From Clostridiaceae bacterium (GTDB lineage: Bacteria > Bacillota > Clostridia > Acetivibrionales > DTU013): DNA of 13,351 nt. How positions within the stretch are numbered: position 1 is the first letter of the stretch; each line of letters opens with the position of its first letter. The notes under the pieces are model-generated. The model saw only the letters and a program-made list of their open reading frames with translations. It ran no database searches and was not told where the DNA came from. This document shows, in pieces, positions 5,813-13,276 of this stretch. Both the position numbers and the translations under genes were made by a program. The stretch is taken from NCBI GenBank assembly GCA_012799845.1, contig JAAZKL010000141.1, forward strand, positions 1-13,351, given 5' to 3'.

Positions 5813-7084
5813 ATGTACTCAAAAATCATAAGCTGTGGTGTTTTGGGAATCGATGGATACATAGTCGAAATCGAGACTGATATAAGCAACGGGCTGCCTG
5901 CGTTCGATATCGTGGGGCTGGGAGACACGGCCATCAGGGAGGCACGTGAACGCGTCAGGGCGGCTGTGAAAAATTCGGGATACGATTTTCCGCTGAGAAA
6001 GATAACGATGAATATGGCTCCGGCTAATATAAAAAAAGAAGGCTCCTCATTCGATCTTGCGATCGCACTGGGCATACTGGCATCCACAGGCTGCATAAAC
6101 CATTCCGCCGTCATGAATTCGATGTTTATCGGAGAACTTTCGCTGGACGGGGAGATAAAGCCTGTGAAAGGTGTTTTGCCCATGGCGATCTGCGCATACC
6201 AGAGCGGAATACGCTTTTTGTTCCTTCCTGAGGCAAATGCCAGGGAGGCCTCCGTTGTGAAAGAACTCCATGTCATACCTGTAAAGGACCTCAGGGAAAC
6301 AGCGGCCATTATAAACGGAGATGCCGAGGTCAAATACTTTGAAGCAGCCGAAAACGAAGCACGGCCTGTTTGTTCGGATGCTGTCGATTTCGCTGACGTA
6401 AAGGGACAGGAGAATGTAAAGAGAGCACTGGAAGTGGCCGCCTCAGGAGGGCACAACTGTCTCATGCTCGGAGCGCCCGGCTGCGGGAAAACCATGCTTG
6501 CAAAGAGGCTGCCGACAATACTGCCGTCGATGACTTTCGAGGAAGCGCTGGAAGTGACGAAAATACACAGCATCGCAGGAATACTTCCATCCGGGGTTTC
6601 CCTTGTAAGCACAAGACCTTTCAGATGCCCCCACCACAGCATTTCAGACACCGGTCTCGTCGGCGGAGGTGCGATTCCAAGACCCGGGGAAATCAGCCTT
6701 GCCCACTTCGGCGTTTTGTTTCTTGATGAACTTCCCGAGTTCAGCAAGAAAGCGCTGGAGACTCTCAGACAGCCACTGGAGGACGGAGTCATCACCATTT
6801 CCCGCGTGAATGCCAGCCTTACCTACCCCGCGAGGACAACACTGATATGTGCTGCAAACCCGTGCAGATGCGGCTATTTCCTGGATCAGCCGGGGAAATG
6901 CACATGTACGCCGAGGCAGATACAGCAATATTTCGGCAGGTTATCGGGACCCTTGCTGGACAGGATAGATATACATATCGAGGTGACACCGGTTAAGTAC
7001 ACCGAGCTTGACAGCGATAAAACCGTCGAAAGCTCGGCGGCCATCAGGGAAAGGGTGGAACGGACCAGAAAAATACAGCTTTAA
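5813..7084 (+). CDS. comM: ComM/YifB-type AAA+ ATPase, truncated by an in-frame TAA
   Basis: ComM/YifB proteins are hexameric AAA+ (Mg-chelatase-like) ATPases; in transformable bacteria ComM acts as a branch-migration helicase that extends integration of incoming DNA. Residues 1 to about 170 form the Lon-protease-like ChlI domain (VEIETDISNGLPAFDIVGL). The AAA+ core has Walker A GAPGCGKT (220-227), Walker B FLDELPEF (catalytic D305/E306), the sensor-1 segment TTLICAANPCRCGYF with a Cys-rich loop (CTCTPRQ), and the arginine-finger region SGPLLDRIDIHIEV. After residue 423 (RTRKIQL) a TAA at 7082-7084 ends the frame. The same frame then continues with the normal family sequence to 7345, so the intact protein would be about 509 aa. 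The ATG follows AGAAGG at 7 nt. The protein lacks its C-terminal domain and may be inactive. Confidence 0.85.
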   Translation: MYSKIISCGVLGIDGYIVEIETDISNGLPAFDIVGLGDTAIREARERVRAAVKNSGYDFPLRKITMNMAPANIKKEGSSFDLAIALGILASTGCINHSAVMNSMFIGELSLDGEIKPVKGVLPMAICAYQSGIRFLFLPEANAREASVVKELHVIPVKDLRETAAIINGDAEVKYFEAAENEARPVCSDAVDFADVKGQENVKRALEVAASGGHNCLMLGAPGCGKTMLAKRLPTILPSMTFEEALEVTKIHSIAGILPSGVSLVSTRPFRCPHHSISDTGLVGGGAIPRPGEISLAHFGVLFLDELPEFSKKALETLRQPLEDGVITISRVNASLTYPARTTLICAANPCRCGYFLDQPGKCTCTPRQIQQYFGRLSGPLLDRIDIHIEVTPVKYTELDSDKTVESSAAIRERVERTRKIQL

Positions 7085-7345
7085 AGATACAGGGGGATGA
7101 ATATATACTCGAACTCCCAGCTTCAGCCCGCAATGTTTTCGAGATTCTGCAGGCTTGACAGGAAATGCAGAAGTATCCTTAAGGACGTGTTTGACAGGTT
7201 TGGCATGAGCGCCAGGGCACACAGCAGGATACTGAAGGTGGCCAGGACCATTGCGGATATGGATATGAGCGAAGAAATCAGGCCTATACATCTGGCTGAA
7301 GCGATACAGTACAGGAGTCTTGACAGAAAAACCCAGAAAATGTGA
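7085..7345 (+). pseudogene. comM: Detached C-terminal domain of ComM/YifB, same frame, after the TAA
   Basis: Directly after the TAA the reading frame of comM resumes without shift: RYRGMNIYSNSQLQP, then the Mg_chelatase_C-type helical domain with SARAHSRILKVARTIADMD and the family ending HLAEAIQYRSLDRK. The domain looks intact and conserved, so the stop is recent or a sequencing error. An ATG at 7097 with AGGGGG immediately before it (no spacer) could allow weak reinitiation of an 82-aa fragment. The ancestral codon was probably GAA, AAA or CAA, one substitution from TAA. Confidence 0.85.
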
Positions 7346-7590
7346 GCAAAGCTGTAAGACAGCAAAGAGTAAAAGAAACAAAGAAGCATAGAGGAAAAGT
7401 GGCAAAGGAGCAAAAGAACAAAAGAGTAAAGGAGCAAAGAAGCAAAAGAACAAAGAAGAAAAAGAGCAAATAAGAAGAGTAAAGAAAACAAAGCAACAAA
7501 GAAGCAAAGGAGCAAAAGAGCAAGAGAGCAAATAAGAAGAGTAACACAAAAGCAAAGCAACAAAAAGCCAAGAAACAATGTGACAAAAAT
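7346..7590. repeat. Low-complexity, nearly T-free purine-rich stretch with degenerate AGCAAAAGAACAAAG-like units
   Basis: From 7381 to 7650 the + strand has only 10 T in 270 nt. The first part is made of shuffled short words (AAAGRAGCAAAAGAACAAAG). It includes a 20-bp direct repeat at 7463-7482 and 7525-7544, 62 nt apart. No frame on the + strand stays open, and the - strand frames give only Leu/Phe/Cys/Ser-rich low-complexity sequence, so I call no gene. A transcript would be almost free of secondary structure. Confidence 0.85.
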
Positions 7591-7646
7591 CAAAACAACA
7601 AAACAACAAAACAACAAAACAACAAAACAACAAAACAACAAAACAA
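7591..7646. repeat. 8-bp microsatellite (CAAAACAA) x 7
   Basis: Seven perfect, contiguous CAAAACAA units occupy 7591-7646, ending 24 nt before the proposed dprA start. Perfect identity implies recent slippage and probable copy-number variation between strains. Confidence 0.95.
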
Positions 7647-7670
7647 AAAAGAAGCAACGCCGGGAGTGGT

Positions 7671-8777
7671 GTGAGTAAGATGATAAGCAACATTAAATAC
7701 TGGATTTGGCTGAGTTCACTGGTGAAAACGACTCCGAGGAAGAAGTATCAACTCCTCCGGTATTTCAGGGATCCTGCGCTGCTATGGGAGGCAGGCGAAC
7801 CTGAACTGGCGGCTTCGGGGCTGTGTACGCGGAAGCTCATCTCACTCCTGGCAGATAAAAAAGTGAAGCAGGAAACTGAACGGGCTTTTGAATCCGTCAA
7901 AAGATCTGACACCGATGTGATCACCATATATGACAAAGCATATCCTGAGCTGCTCAAACATATAGCGGACCCGCCGCTGGTCCTTTACTGCAGAGGGAAG
8001 CCCGAAGCGGATGAGAAATGCATTGCTGTGGTCGGATCCAGAAGGGCGACATGGTACGGCCTTGACATGGCAAAACGCCTGTCCCGGGAACTGGCGGAGC
8101 ATGGCGTAACGGTCGTCAGCGGTTTGGCCAGGGGTATAGATTCACAAGCGCACAGAGGCGCCCTGGAAGCCGGAGGCAGGACGGTCGCAGTGCTCGGGTG
8201 CGGCATCGATGTGGCATATCCTCCGGAAAACCGCGACCTGATGGAAGAGATCATCAGCCACGGTGCCGTTATATCAGAATACCTTCCCGGAACAGAACCA
8301 TCCCGGCACAATTTTCCGGCAAGGAACCGGATAATAAGCGGCATTTCGCTTGGCGTTACGATAGTCGAAGCAGGAGAAAAGAGCGGATCCCTTATCACGG
8401 CGGAATATGCGCTGGAGCAGGGAAGAGATGTTTTTGCGGTGCCAGGCAACATAAACTCATACAACAGCGCGGGCACAAACATGCTGATACGCGATGGCGC
8501 AAAAATCGTGACAGGTGTCGGAGACATACTGGATGAATTGAGAATAGCCCATGATTCACAAAATATATATAACATTGCAAAGAAACTGGCGGCAATGAAA
8601 CTGAACAGGGAGGAAAAAACCATAGCTCAGCGGCTGCTGAACGGTCCTGTCCATCTTGACATCATATCCAGGGACTGCGGGATCAGTGTCCAGGTGGCCT
8701 CTTCGATCCTTCTGATGCTGGAACTGAGCGGGTTCGTGGAGCAGTTGCCCGGTAAATACTATAAACTGGCTGAATAA
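7671..8777 (+). CDS. dprA: DNA-processing protein DprA (Smf)
   Basis: Binds incoming single-stranded DNA and loads RecA in natural transformation; also common in species not known to be competent. An N-terminal SAM-like region (to about residue 75) is followed by the Rossmann-like DprA domain, with GSRRATWYG (122-130), SGLARGIDSQAHRGAL (from 150), FPARNRIISGIS, and GSLITAEYALEQGRDVFAVPG. The C-terminal 60 residues form the winged-helix DprA_WH domain. At 368 aa it has typical length and no lesion. GTG 7671 is chosen because GGGAG (7662-7666) lies 4 nt upstream; ATG 7680 is possible but 13 nt away. It sits between comM and topA as in many Firmicutes. Its leader is the unusual T-poor repeat tract. 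Confidence 0.96.
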   Translation: MSKMISNIKYWIWLSSLVKTTPRKKYQLLRYFRDPALLWEAGEPELAASGLCTRKLISLLADKKVKQETERAFESVKRSDTDVITIYDKAYPELLKHIADPPLVLYCRGKPEADEKCIAVVGSRRATWYGLDMAKRLSRELAEHGVTVVSGLARGIDSQAHRGALEAGGRTVAVLGCGIDVAYPPENRDLMEEIISHGAVISEYLPGTEPSRHNFPARNRIISGISLGVTIVEAGEKSGSLITAEYALEQGRDVFAVPGNINSYNSAGTNMLIRDGAKIVTGVGDILDELRIAHDSQNIYNIAKKLAAMKLNREEKTIAQRLLNGPVHLDIISRDCGISVQVASSILLMLELSGFVEQLPGKYYKLAE

Positions 8778-8814
8778 AAAATAATCTTCGAACTGTAGAC
8801 TTGATCAGAAAATG

Positions 8815-8823
8815 TGGTAATAT
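8815..8823 (+). promoter_or_regulatory. Possible extended -10 promoter for topA
   Basis: TGGTAATAT (8815-8823) has the form of an extended -10 (TGN plus TAATAT). It sits about 70 nt before topA, in the only sizeable gap between dprA and topA. The best -35 at normal spacing (TGTAGA, 8794-8799, 18-nt spacer) is poor. No terminator is seen after dprA, so readthrough is also possible. Confidence 0.3.
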
Positions 8824-8895
8824 ATGAGTTGTATTTATTGACTGCAACGAATGTTCAGCATAATATTACCATAAAACACCCTTAAGGAGGACATG

Positions 8896-11028
8896 ATGGC
8901 AAACAACCTTGTGATAGTGGAATCGCCTGCAAAGGCCAACACCATTAGCAAATTTCTGGGTAAGGACTATAAAATCGTTGCGTCCGTAGGCCATGTCAGG
9001 GACTTGCCTAAAAGCCAGATGGGCGTCGATATAGAAAACGATTTTGAGCCCAGGTACATCACCATCCGGGGCAAAGGCGACATAATCAGCAAACTGAGGA
9101 AGGAAGCTAAAAATTCGAAAAAGATACTTCTGGCCACCGACCCTGATCGTGAAGGAGAAGCCATATCGTGGCACCTTGCCCAGTTGCTCGATGTCGATGA
9201 AAACGCAGAATGCAGGATCACATTCAATGAGATAACCAAAAATGCGGTGCGCAATGCAATAAAGCAGCCAAGGAAAATAAACATGGACCTGGTCGACGCC
9301 CAGCAGGCAAGGCGTGTCCTGGACAGGATTGTGGGGTACAAGATAAGCCCCCTGCTGTGGAGAAAAGTCAGAAAAGGACTGAGTGCCGGACGTGTCCAGT
9401 CCGTTGCGGCGAGACTGGTATGCGACAGGGAAGAAGAGATCGAGAAGTTCATACCGGATGAATACTGGACTGTCACGGCGCTGCTGCACAAAAAGAAATC
9501 TACCCGCACATTCGAAGCGAAGTTTTACGGGAGAATGGACCAAAAGATAGAACTCAAAAACGAAGAGCAGGTCAGGGAGATCCTGAAACAGCTTGAAGGG
9601 AAAGACTACATCGTCCACAGGGTAAAGTACGGCGAAAAGAAGAAAACTGCGCCTGCTCCGTTCACGACCAGCACATTGCAACAGGAAGCATCGAGAAAGC
9701 TGGGTTTCCCAACGAAGAAAACGATGATGATAGCCCAGCAGTTATATGAAGGCCTGGAGGTCAAGGGACATGGTTCGGTGGGTCTCGTCACCTATATCCG
9801 TACCGATTCGACCAGGATATCGGCAGAAGCTCAGCAGACGGCAAAAGAATATATCAATTCGAATTACGGTGACAAATACCTGCCGAATGAGCCCAGGGTC
9901 TATAAAAACCGCTCAGCGTCACAGGACGCCCACGAGGCCATAAGGCCGACAAATGTTGACCTGACCCCGGCAAGCATAAAGGGATCTCTGACCAGCGACC
10001 AATACAGGCTTTACAACCTGATTTGGTCCAGGTTCATCGCGAGCCAGATGGCATCGGCGGTCTATGATACCATTGCAGCGGATATACTGGCCGGAGACCT
10101 GCTATTCAAAGCCAACGGATCAAAGCTGAAATTCGACGGTTACCTGGCGGTATATACGGAAGGAAGGGATGAAGACAGCAAAGAAGACGATGCCAGGGAA
10201 AACGAAGTATCGATACCTGATCTGGAGCAGGATGAGATACTGATGCTGAAGAAGATCGAAGACAAGCAGCGTTTCACGCAGCCTCCGCAAAGGTATACCG
10301 AGGCAACGCTTGTAAAAGCCCTTGAAGAAAAAGGGATCGGGAGACCAAGCACATATGCGCCGATAATAACGACGATCCTCGCAAGAGGGTACGCAGTAAA
10401 GGAAAAGAAGTTCCTTGTGCCGACAGAACTGGGCAGGATAGTCAACGAACTCATGAAAAGCAATTTCAGGGAAATCGTTGATGTCCAGTTCACAGCGCAG
10501 ATGGAGCAAAAACTGGACGACGTGGAAGAAGGGACCAAGAAATGGGTCGAGGTCATGAAGGAGTTCTACGAGCCGTTTGCAAAAACTCTGAAAGAGGCGG
10601 AGTCCAGGATCGAAAATATAGAAATACCGGATGAAGTGACCGATGTTATATGTGAAAAATGCGGAAGGAACATGGTCATCAAGATGGGGCGATACGGAAA
10701 ATTCCTGGCCTGCCCGGGATTCCCCGAATGCAGGAACGCAAAGCCGATACTGGAAGAGGCAGGCGTCAACTGTCCGCTTTGCGGCGGCAGGGTATTGATA
10801 AAAAAGACGAAGACGAAAAAGAGCTATCTCGGATGTGAAAACTATCCCGAATGCAATTTCATGTCATGGGATATGCCCTCTGGCGAGATGTGCCCTGAAT
10901 GCGGCAACTTCATGGTCAAGAAATACTCGGGCAAAAAACTGACGCTTGTTTGCAGCAATGAAAAATGCGGTTTCAAAAAAGCTCCCGAAAGGAAGAAGCC
11001 AGAAAAGAAAACCGGGGACGACGAATAA
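8896..11028 (+). CDS. topA: DNA topoisomerase I (type IA)
   Basis: Relaxes negative supercoils by single-strand cleavage through a 5'-phosphotyrosine. The N-terminal Toprim domain has LVIVESPAKANTISKFLG and the acidic triad DPDRE (D82, D84, E86). The catalytic tyrosine is Y300 in GLVTYIRTDSTRIS. The C-terminus carries three four-cysteine zinc ribbons: C586/C589/C606/C612, C626/C629/C647/C653 and C666/C669/C686/C691, followed by a Lys/Glu-rich tail. I prefer ATG 8896 (710 aa) because AAGGAGG (8884-8890) then lies 5 nt upstream; ATG 8893 leaves only 2 nt. Length and domain order are typical for Firmicutes. The last codons (KKTGDDE) form the first unit of a tandem repeat that continues past the stop. 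Confidence 0.98.
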   Translation: MANNLVIVESPAKANTISKFLGKDYKIVASVGHVRDLPKSQMGVDIENDFEPRYITIRGKGDIISKLRKEAKNSKKILLATDPDREGEAISWHLAQLLDVDENAECRITFNEITKNAVRNAIKQPRKINMDLVDAQQARRVLDRIVGYKISPLLWRKVRKGLSAGRVQSVAARLVCDREEEIEKFIPDEYWTVTALLHKKKSTRTFEAKFYGRMDQKIELKNEEQVREILKQLEGKDYIVHRVKYGEKKKTAPAPFTTSTLQQEASRKLGFPTKKTMMIAQQLYEGLEVKGHGSVGLVTYIRTDSTRISAEAQQTAKEYINSNYGDKYLPNEPRVYKNRSASQDAHEAIRPTNVDLTPASIKGSLTSDQYRLYNLIWSRFIASQMASAVYDTIAADILAGDLLFKANGSKLKFDGYLAVYTEGRDEDSKEDDARENEVSIPDLEQDEILMLKKIEDKQRFTQPPQRYTEATLVKALEEKGIGRPSTYAPIITTILARGYAVKEKKFLVPTELGRIVNELMKSNFREIVDVQFTAQMEQKLDDVEEGTKKWVEVMKEFYEPFAKTLKEAESRIENIEIPDEVTDVICEKCGRNMVIKMGRYGKFLACPGFPECRNAKPILEEAGVNCPLCGGRVLIKKTKTKKSYLGCENYPECNFMSWDMPSGEMCPECGNFMVKKYSGKKLTLVCSNEKCGFKKAPERKKPEKKTGDDE

Positions 11029-11215
11029 AAGAAACAGTGGACAGCTGAAAAGCGGACCGGGCGCGACGAATAAAAGAAACCGTGGACAGCGGGAATATCA
11101 GACCGGGGACGACGAATAAAAGAAAACAGGGAAGGCGGATAAATCAGACCGGGTACGACGGGTAACAGTAACCGAAGATGACTAAATCGAGATTGAGGAC
11201 GGCGAATGATGAGGA
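11010..11215. repeat. Decaying ~46-bp tandem repeat spanning the topA end and the trmFO start
   Basis: Units begin at about 11010, 11055, 11101 and 11147 (steps of 45, 46 and 46 nt), each headed by a variant of ACCGGGGACGACGAATAAAA. The first unit contains the topA stop codon, so the unit is a copy of the topA 3' end. Readthrough of the first 45-nt step would repeat the peptide TG(D/R)DE-stop-KK(Q/P)WTA. A fifth, more diverged copy (GATTGAGGACGGCGAATGATG, split as 11191-11205 plus the start codons) covers the trmFO ribosome site and ATG. No separate gene is present. Confidence 0.8.
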
Positions 11216-12540
11216 TCCGGACACCATCTGACAGATACATCAATGTCATAGGCGCAGGACTTGCAGGCTGCGAGGCCGCATGGCAAGCGGCGAAAAGGGG
11301 AGCGCAGGTAAGGCTTTACGAGATGAAGCCGAAGAAGTTTTCACCTGCACATAAAATGGATTCTTTTGCTGAACTGGTCTGCAGCAACTCAATGCGTTCC
11401 GACAGTCTGACGAATGCTGTCGGATTACTCAAGGAAGAAATGAGAAGGCTGGATTCACTCATCATGAGATGTGCTGATGAAACGAGGCTTCCTGCCGGAG
11501 GAGCACTGGCAGTCGACAGGGAAGGATTCTCAAAAGCCGTGACCGAGGCAGTTATAGGCCATCCGAATATAACCGTGTACTATGAAGAAGTCACGAGCCT
11601 GCCTGAAGACGGCATCACCGTCGTCGCAACCGGCCCCCTGACTTCTGATGCTTTCACGGAGCAGATAATAAAGATCACGGGCAAAGACAGCCTGTATTTT
11701 TACGATGCAGCGGCACCGATAATCACGTATGAGTCCATCGACATGTCAAAAGCATTTCGGGCATCGCGTTACGGTAAAGGCACCGACGACTATATAAACT
11801 GCCCGATGGATAAGGAGCAGTACGAACTGTTCTGGAATGAGCTTGTCAACGCTGAAACGGTACCCATCAGGGATTTTGAAAAGATGATACTCTTCAGCGG
11901 ATGCATGCCGGTCGAAAGCATGGCTTCGAAAGGACGCGACACGCTGCGGTTCGGACCCCTGAAGCCCGTTGGCATCATCGATCCTGCCACAGGAAAGGAA
12001 CCCTATGCTGTGGTTCAGCTGAGACAGGACAACAAGGCAGGCACTCTTTACAATATCGTGGGATTTCAAACCCATCTGCGCTGGCCTGAACAGAAAAGAG
12101 TCTTCCGTCTCATTCCCGGGCTTGAGAACGCGGAATTCGCAAGGTATGGCGTAATGCACAGGAATATCTACATTAATTCGCCCGGACTCATCGATGCTGC
12201 CTACAGGATGAAATCAATGCCCGGATTATACTTCGCAGGACAGATCACAGGAGTGGAGGGTTATGTGGAATCAGCCTCTTCGGGTCTGGTTGCCGGAATA
12301 AACGCTGCGAGACAGTACCTTGGGGAAGATTTAGTGGTTTTCCCCGAAAATACGGCCATCGGTTCGCTGGCTGCGTATGTTTCAGGCAATTCGACGAGCG
12401 GGCTGCAGCCCATGAATGCCAGCTTCGGGCTGATCAAAGAACCTGGAGAGAGGATCAGGAACAAGAAGCTGAAGCATCAGAGAATGGCGGAAATCGCACT
12501 GGAGCAGATAGACAGGATAAAGGCGGCTTACAGGTTATAA
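11206..12540 (+). CDS. trmFO: Methylenetetrahydrofolate--tRNA-(uracil-5-)-methyltransferase TrmFO
   Basis: Folate- and FAD-dependent enzyme that makes 5-methyluridine at position 54 of the tRNA T-loop, the Firmicute alternative to SAM-dependent TrmA. The N-terminal FAD-binding motif is VIGAGLAGCEAAWQAAKRG (from residue 14), followed by MDSFAELVCSNSMRSDS. The two cysteines known to matter in the family correspond to C59 (VCSNS) and C233 (SGCMPVE). The C-terminal FAD segment reads YFAGQITGVEGYVESASSGL. The product is 444 aa, typical. ATG 11206 follows GAGGA (11195-11199) at about 6 nt; ATG 11209 is also possible. It sits after topA as in B. subtilis, but xerC/codV, hslVU and codY do not follow. 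Confidence 0.97.
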   Translation: MMRIRTPSDRYINVIGAGLAGCEAAWQAAKRGAQVRLYEMKPKKFSPAHKMDSFAELVCSNSMRSDSLTNAVGLLKEEMRRLDSLIMRCADETRLPAGGALAVDREGFSKAVTEAVIGHPNITVYYEEVTSLPEDGITVVATGPLTSDAFTEQIIKITGKDSLYFYDAAAPIITYESIDMSKAFRASRYGKGTDDYINCPMDKEQYELFWNELVNAETVPIRDFEKMILFSGCMPVESMASKGRDTLRFGPLKPVGIIDPATGKEPYAVVQLRQDNKAGTLYNIVGFQTHLRWPEQKRVFRLIPGLENAEFARYGVMHRNIYINSPGLIDAAYRMKSMPGLYFAGQITGVEGYVESASSGLVAGINAARQYLGEDLVVFPENTAIGSLAAYVSGNSTSGLQPMNASFGLIKEPGERIRNKKLKHQRMAEIALEQIDRIKAAYRL

Positions 12541-12667
12541 TAAGCTCATATCGATTTACTATTATTGGCTTATATCAATTTAATGAGGTCCATATCAAAA
12601 AATAACAGCAGAAAATGCCAAAAAGTCCTTTCAAATTTTCTATATTGTGACAAATCGGTACAATATA
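12541..12667. other. AT-rich spacer after trmFO with short direct repeats
   Basis: No gene and no clear terminator. Two related 15-mers, GCTCATATCGATTTA (12544-12558) and GCTTATATCAATTTA (12568-12582), share 13 of 15 bases; a weaker third resemblance (CCATATCAAA) follows near 12590. TACAAT at 12659-12664 resembles a -10 but lacks a -35. Confidence 0.45.
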
Positions 12668-12696
12668 TTGACATTCTCGACGCAAAAGCACATTAT
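12668..12696 (+). promoter_or_regulatory. Candidate sigma-A promoter for the flgB operon
   Basis: A perfect -35 TTGACA (12668-12673) is followed after 17 nt by CATTAT (12691-12696), four of six matches to TATAAT. Transcription from here would give a leader of about 160 nt before flgB. A CCGATA at 12817-12822 recalls the sigma-D -10 element, but no TAAA lies at the required distance. Confidence 0.5.
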
Positions 12697-12765
12697 ATAG
12701 TTGTAAATACAGTGTCGATGTGCTAAAATTTATTCAATGGAATATTATGTCTGTGCGGGAATGGA

Positions 12766-12841
12766 AATCCCTGAACATATAAGGGATTGGATATATTATG
12801 TCGAAATAATATATATCCGATAGTATTTCGGTGCGCACTAT
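12766..12841 (+). promoter_or_regulatory. Structured leader upstream of flgB (three adjacent inverted repeats)
   Basis: Three potential hairpins lie in succession: AATCCCT/AGGGATT (12766-12772 and 12782-12788, 9-nt loop), ATATATTAT/ATAATATAT (12791-12799 and 12806-12814, 6-nt loop), and ATAGT/ACTAT (12820-12824 and 12837-12841) enclosing the palindrome GTGCGCAC (12831-12838). They end just before the flgB ribosome site. No T tract follows, so a simple terminator is unlikely. I do not recognise a known riboswitch class. Confidence 0.45.
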
Positions 12842-12862
12842 TTTACAAAGGAGACGGGTCAA

Positions 12863-13273
12863 ATGTTCAATAAGCTGACCAACAACCTGAGATTGCGGGA
12901 AAAGGCGCTTGACGCAGCCTGGGTCCGCAACGAGGTCATCGCACAGAACATCGCAAATGTAGATACGCCGGGCTACAAGAAATCGTCTGTCACATTTGAG
13001 GAGTATCTGCAGGGCGCATCTCAAAAGGGCGGGTTCAGGGGCAATACCACCGACAGGAGACATATCCCGATAGGCAGGAACAATGACAATGCAAAAATCA
13101 GGATCATAAAGGGCAACAGAAATCTCAGCACACGGCTTGACGGGAACAACGTAGATATAGAGATCGAGATGGCGGAGATGGCAAAGAACAATATCCGCTA
13201 CAATACTCTGATCCAGAGCATAAGCAGTTCATACCAGAGAATAAGGTCCGTTATAAACGAAGGGAGGAGATAA
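12863..13273 (+). CDS. flgB: Flagellar basal-body rod protein FlgB
   Basis: Proximal rod subunit of the flagellar basal body, exported by the flagellar type III system without a cleaved signal. The N-terminal rod signature IANVDTPGYKK is at residues 30-40, after the helical segment RLREKALDAAWVRNEVIAQN. The C-terminal helix (EIEMAEMAKNNIRYNTLIQSIS) is the paired D0 helix typical of rod and hook proteins. The product is 136 aa, normal for FlgB. AAAGGAG (12847-12853) lies 9 nt before the ATG. flgC starts 3 nt after the stop, so the two are translationally close and co-transcribed. It opens the conserved flgB-flgC-fliE-fliF type operon. A structured leader and a sigma-A-like promoter lie upstream. 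Confidence 0.96.
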   Translation: MFNKLTNNLRLREKALDAAWVRNEVIAQNIANVDTPGYKKSSVTFEEYLQGASQKGGFRGNTTDRRHIPIGRNNDNAKIRIIKGNRNLSTRLDGNNVDIEIEMAEMAKNNIRYNTLIQSISSSYQRIRSVINEGRR

Positions 13274-13276
13274 TGC

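Noticed and set aside
5584..6798. 404-aa open frame on the - strand opposite comM
   Set aside because: It overlaps the conserved ComM coding sequence, has no recognisable domain, and has a composition typical of an antisense shadow frame.
7082..7084. Selenocysteine or other known stop-codon recoding in comM
   Set aside because: The codon is TAA, not TGA, no recoding hairpin was seen after it, and the residue is not catalytic in the family.
6941..7693. 250-aa - strand frame (and shorter ones) rich in Leu, Phe and Cys
   Set aside because: The hydrophobic stretch is only the translation of the T-poor repeat tract read backwards; the rest is antisense to comM.
8790..8800. Copy of the 11-bp repeat (GAACTGTAGAC) upstream of topA
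   Set aside because: Only the first seven bases match and there is no neighbouring copy.
8866..9681. 271-aa - strand frame opposite topA
   Set aside because: Shadow of the strongly conserved topA N-terminal half, with no ribosome site or family features.
12661..12700. c-di-GMP (GEMM) riboswitch, suggested by GACGCAAAAGC
   Set aside because: The upstream GGCAAACC and GAAA-tetraloop parts are absent, and the match overlaps the promoter spacer.
12816..12823. Sigma-D (sigma-28) promoter for flgB
   Set aside because: CCGATA resembles the -10, but there is no TAAA -35 element about 15 nt upstream.
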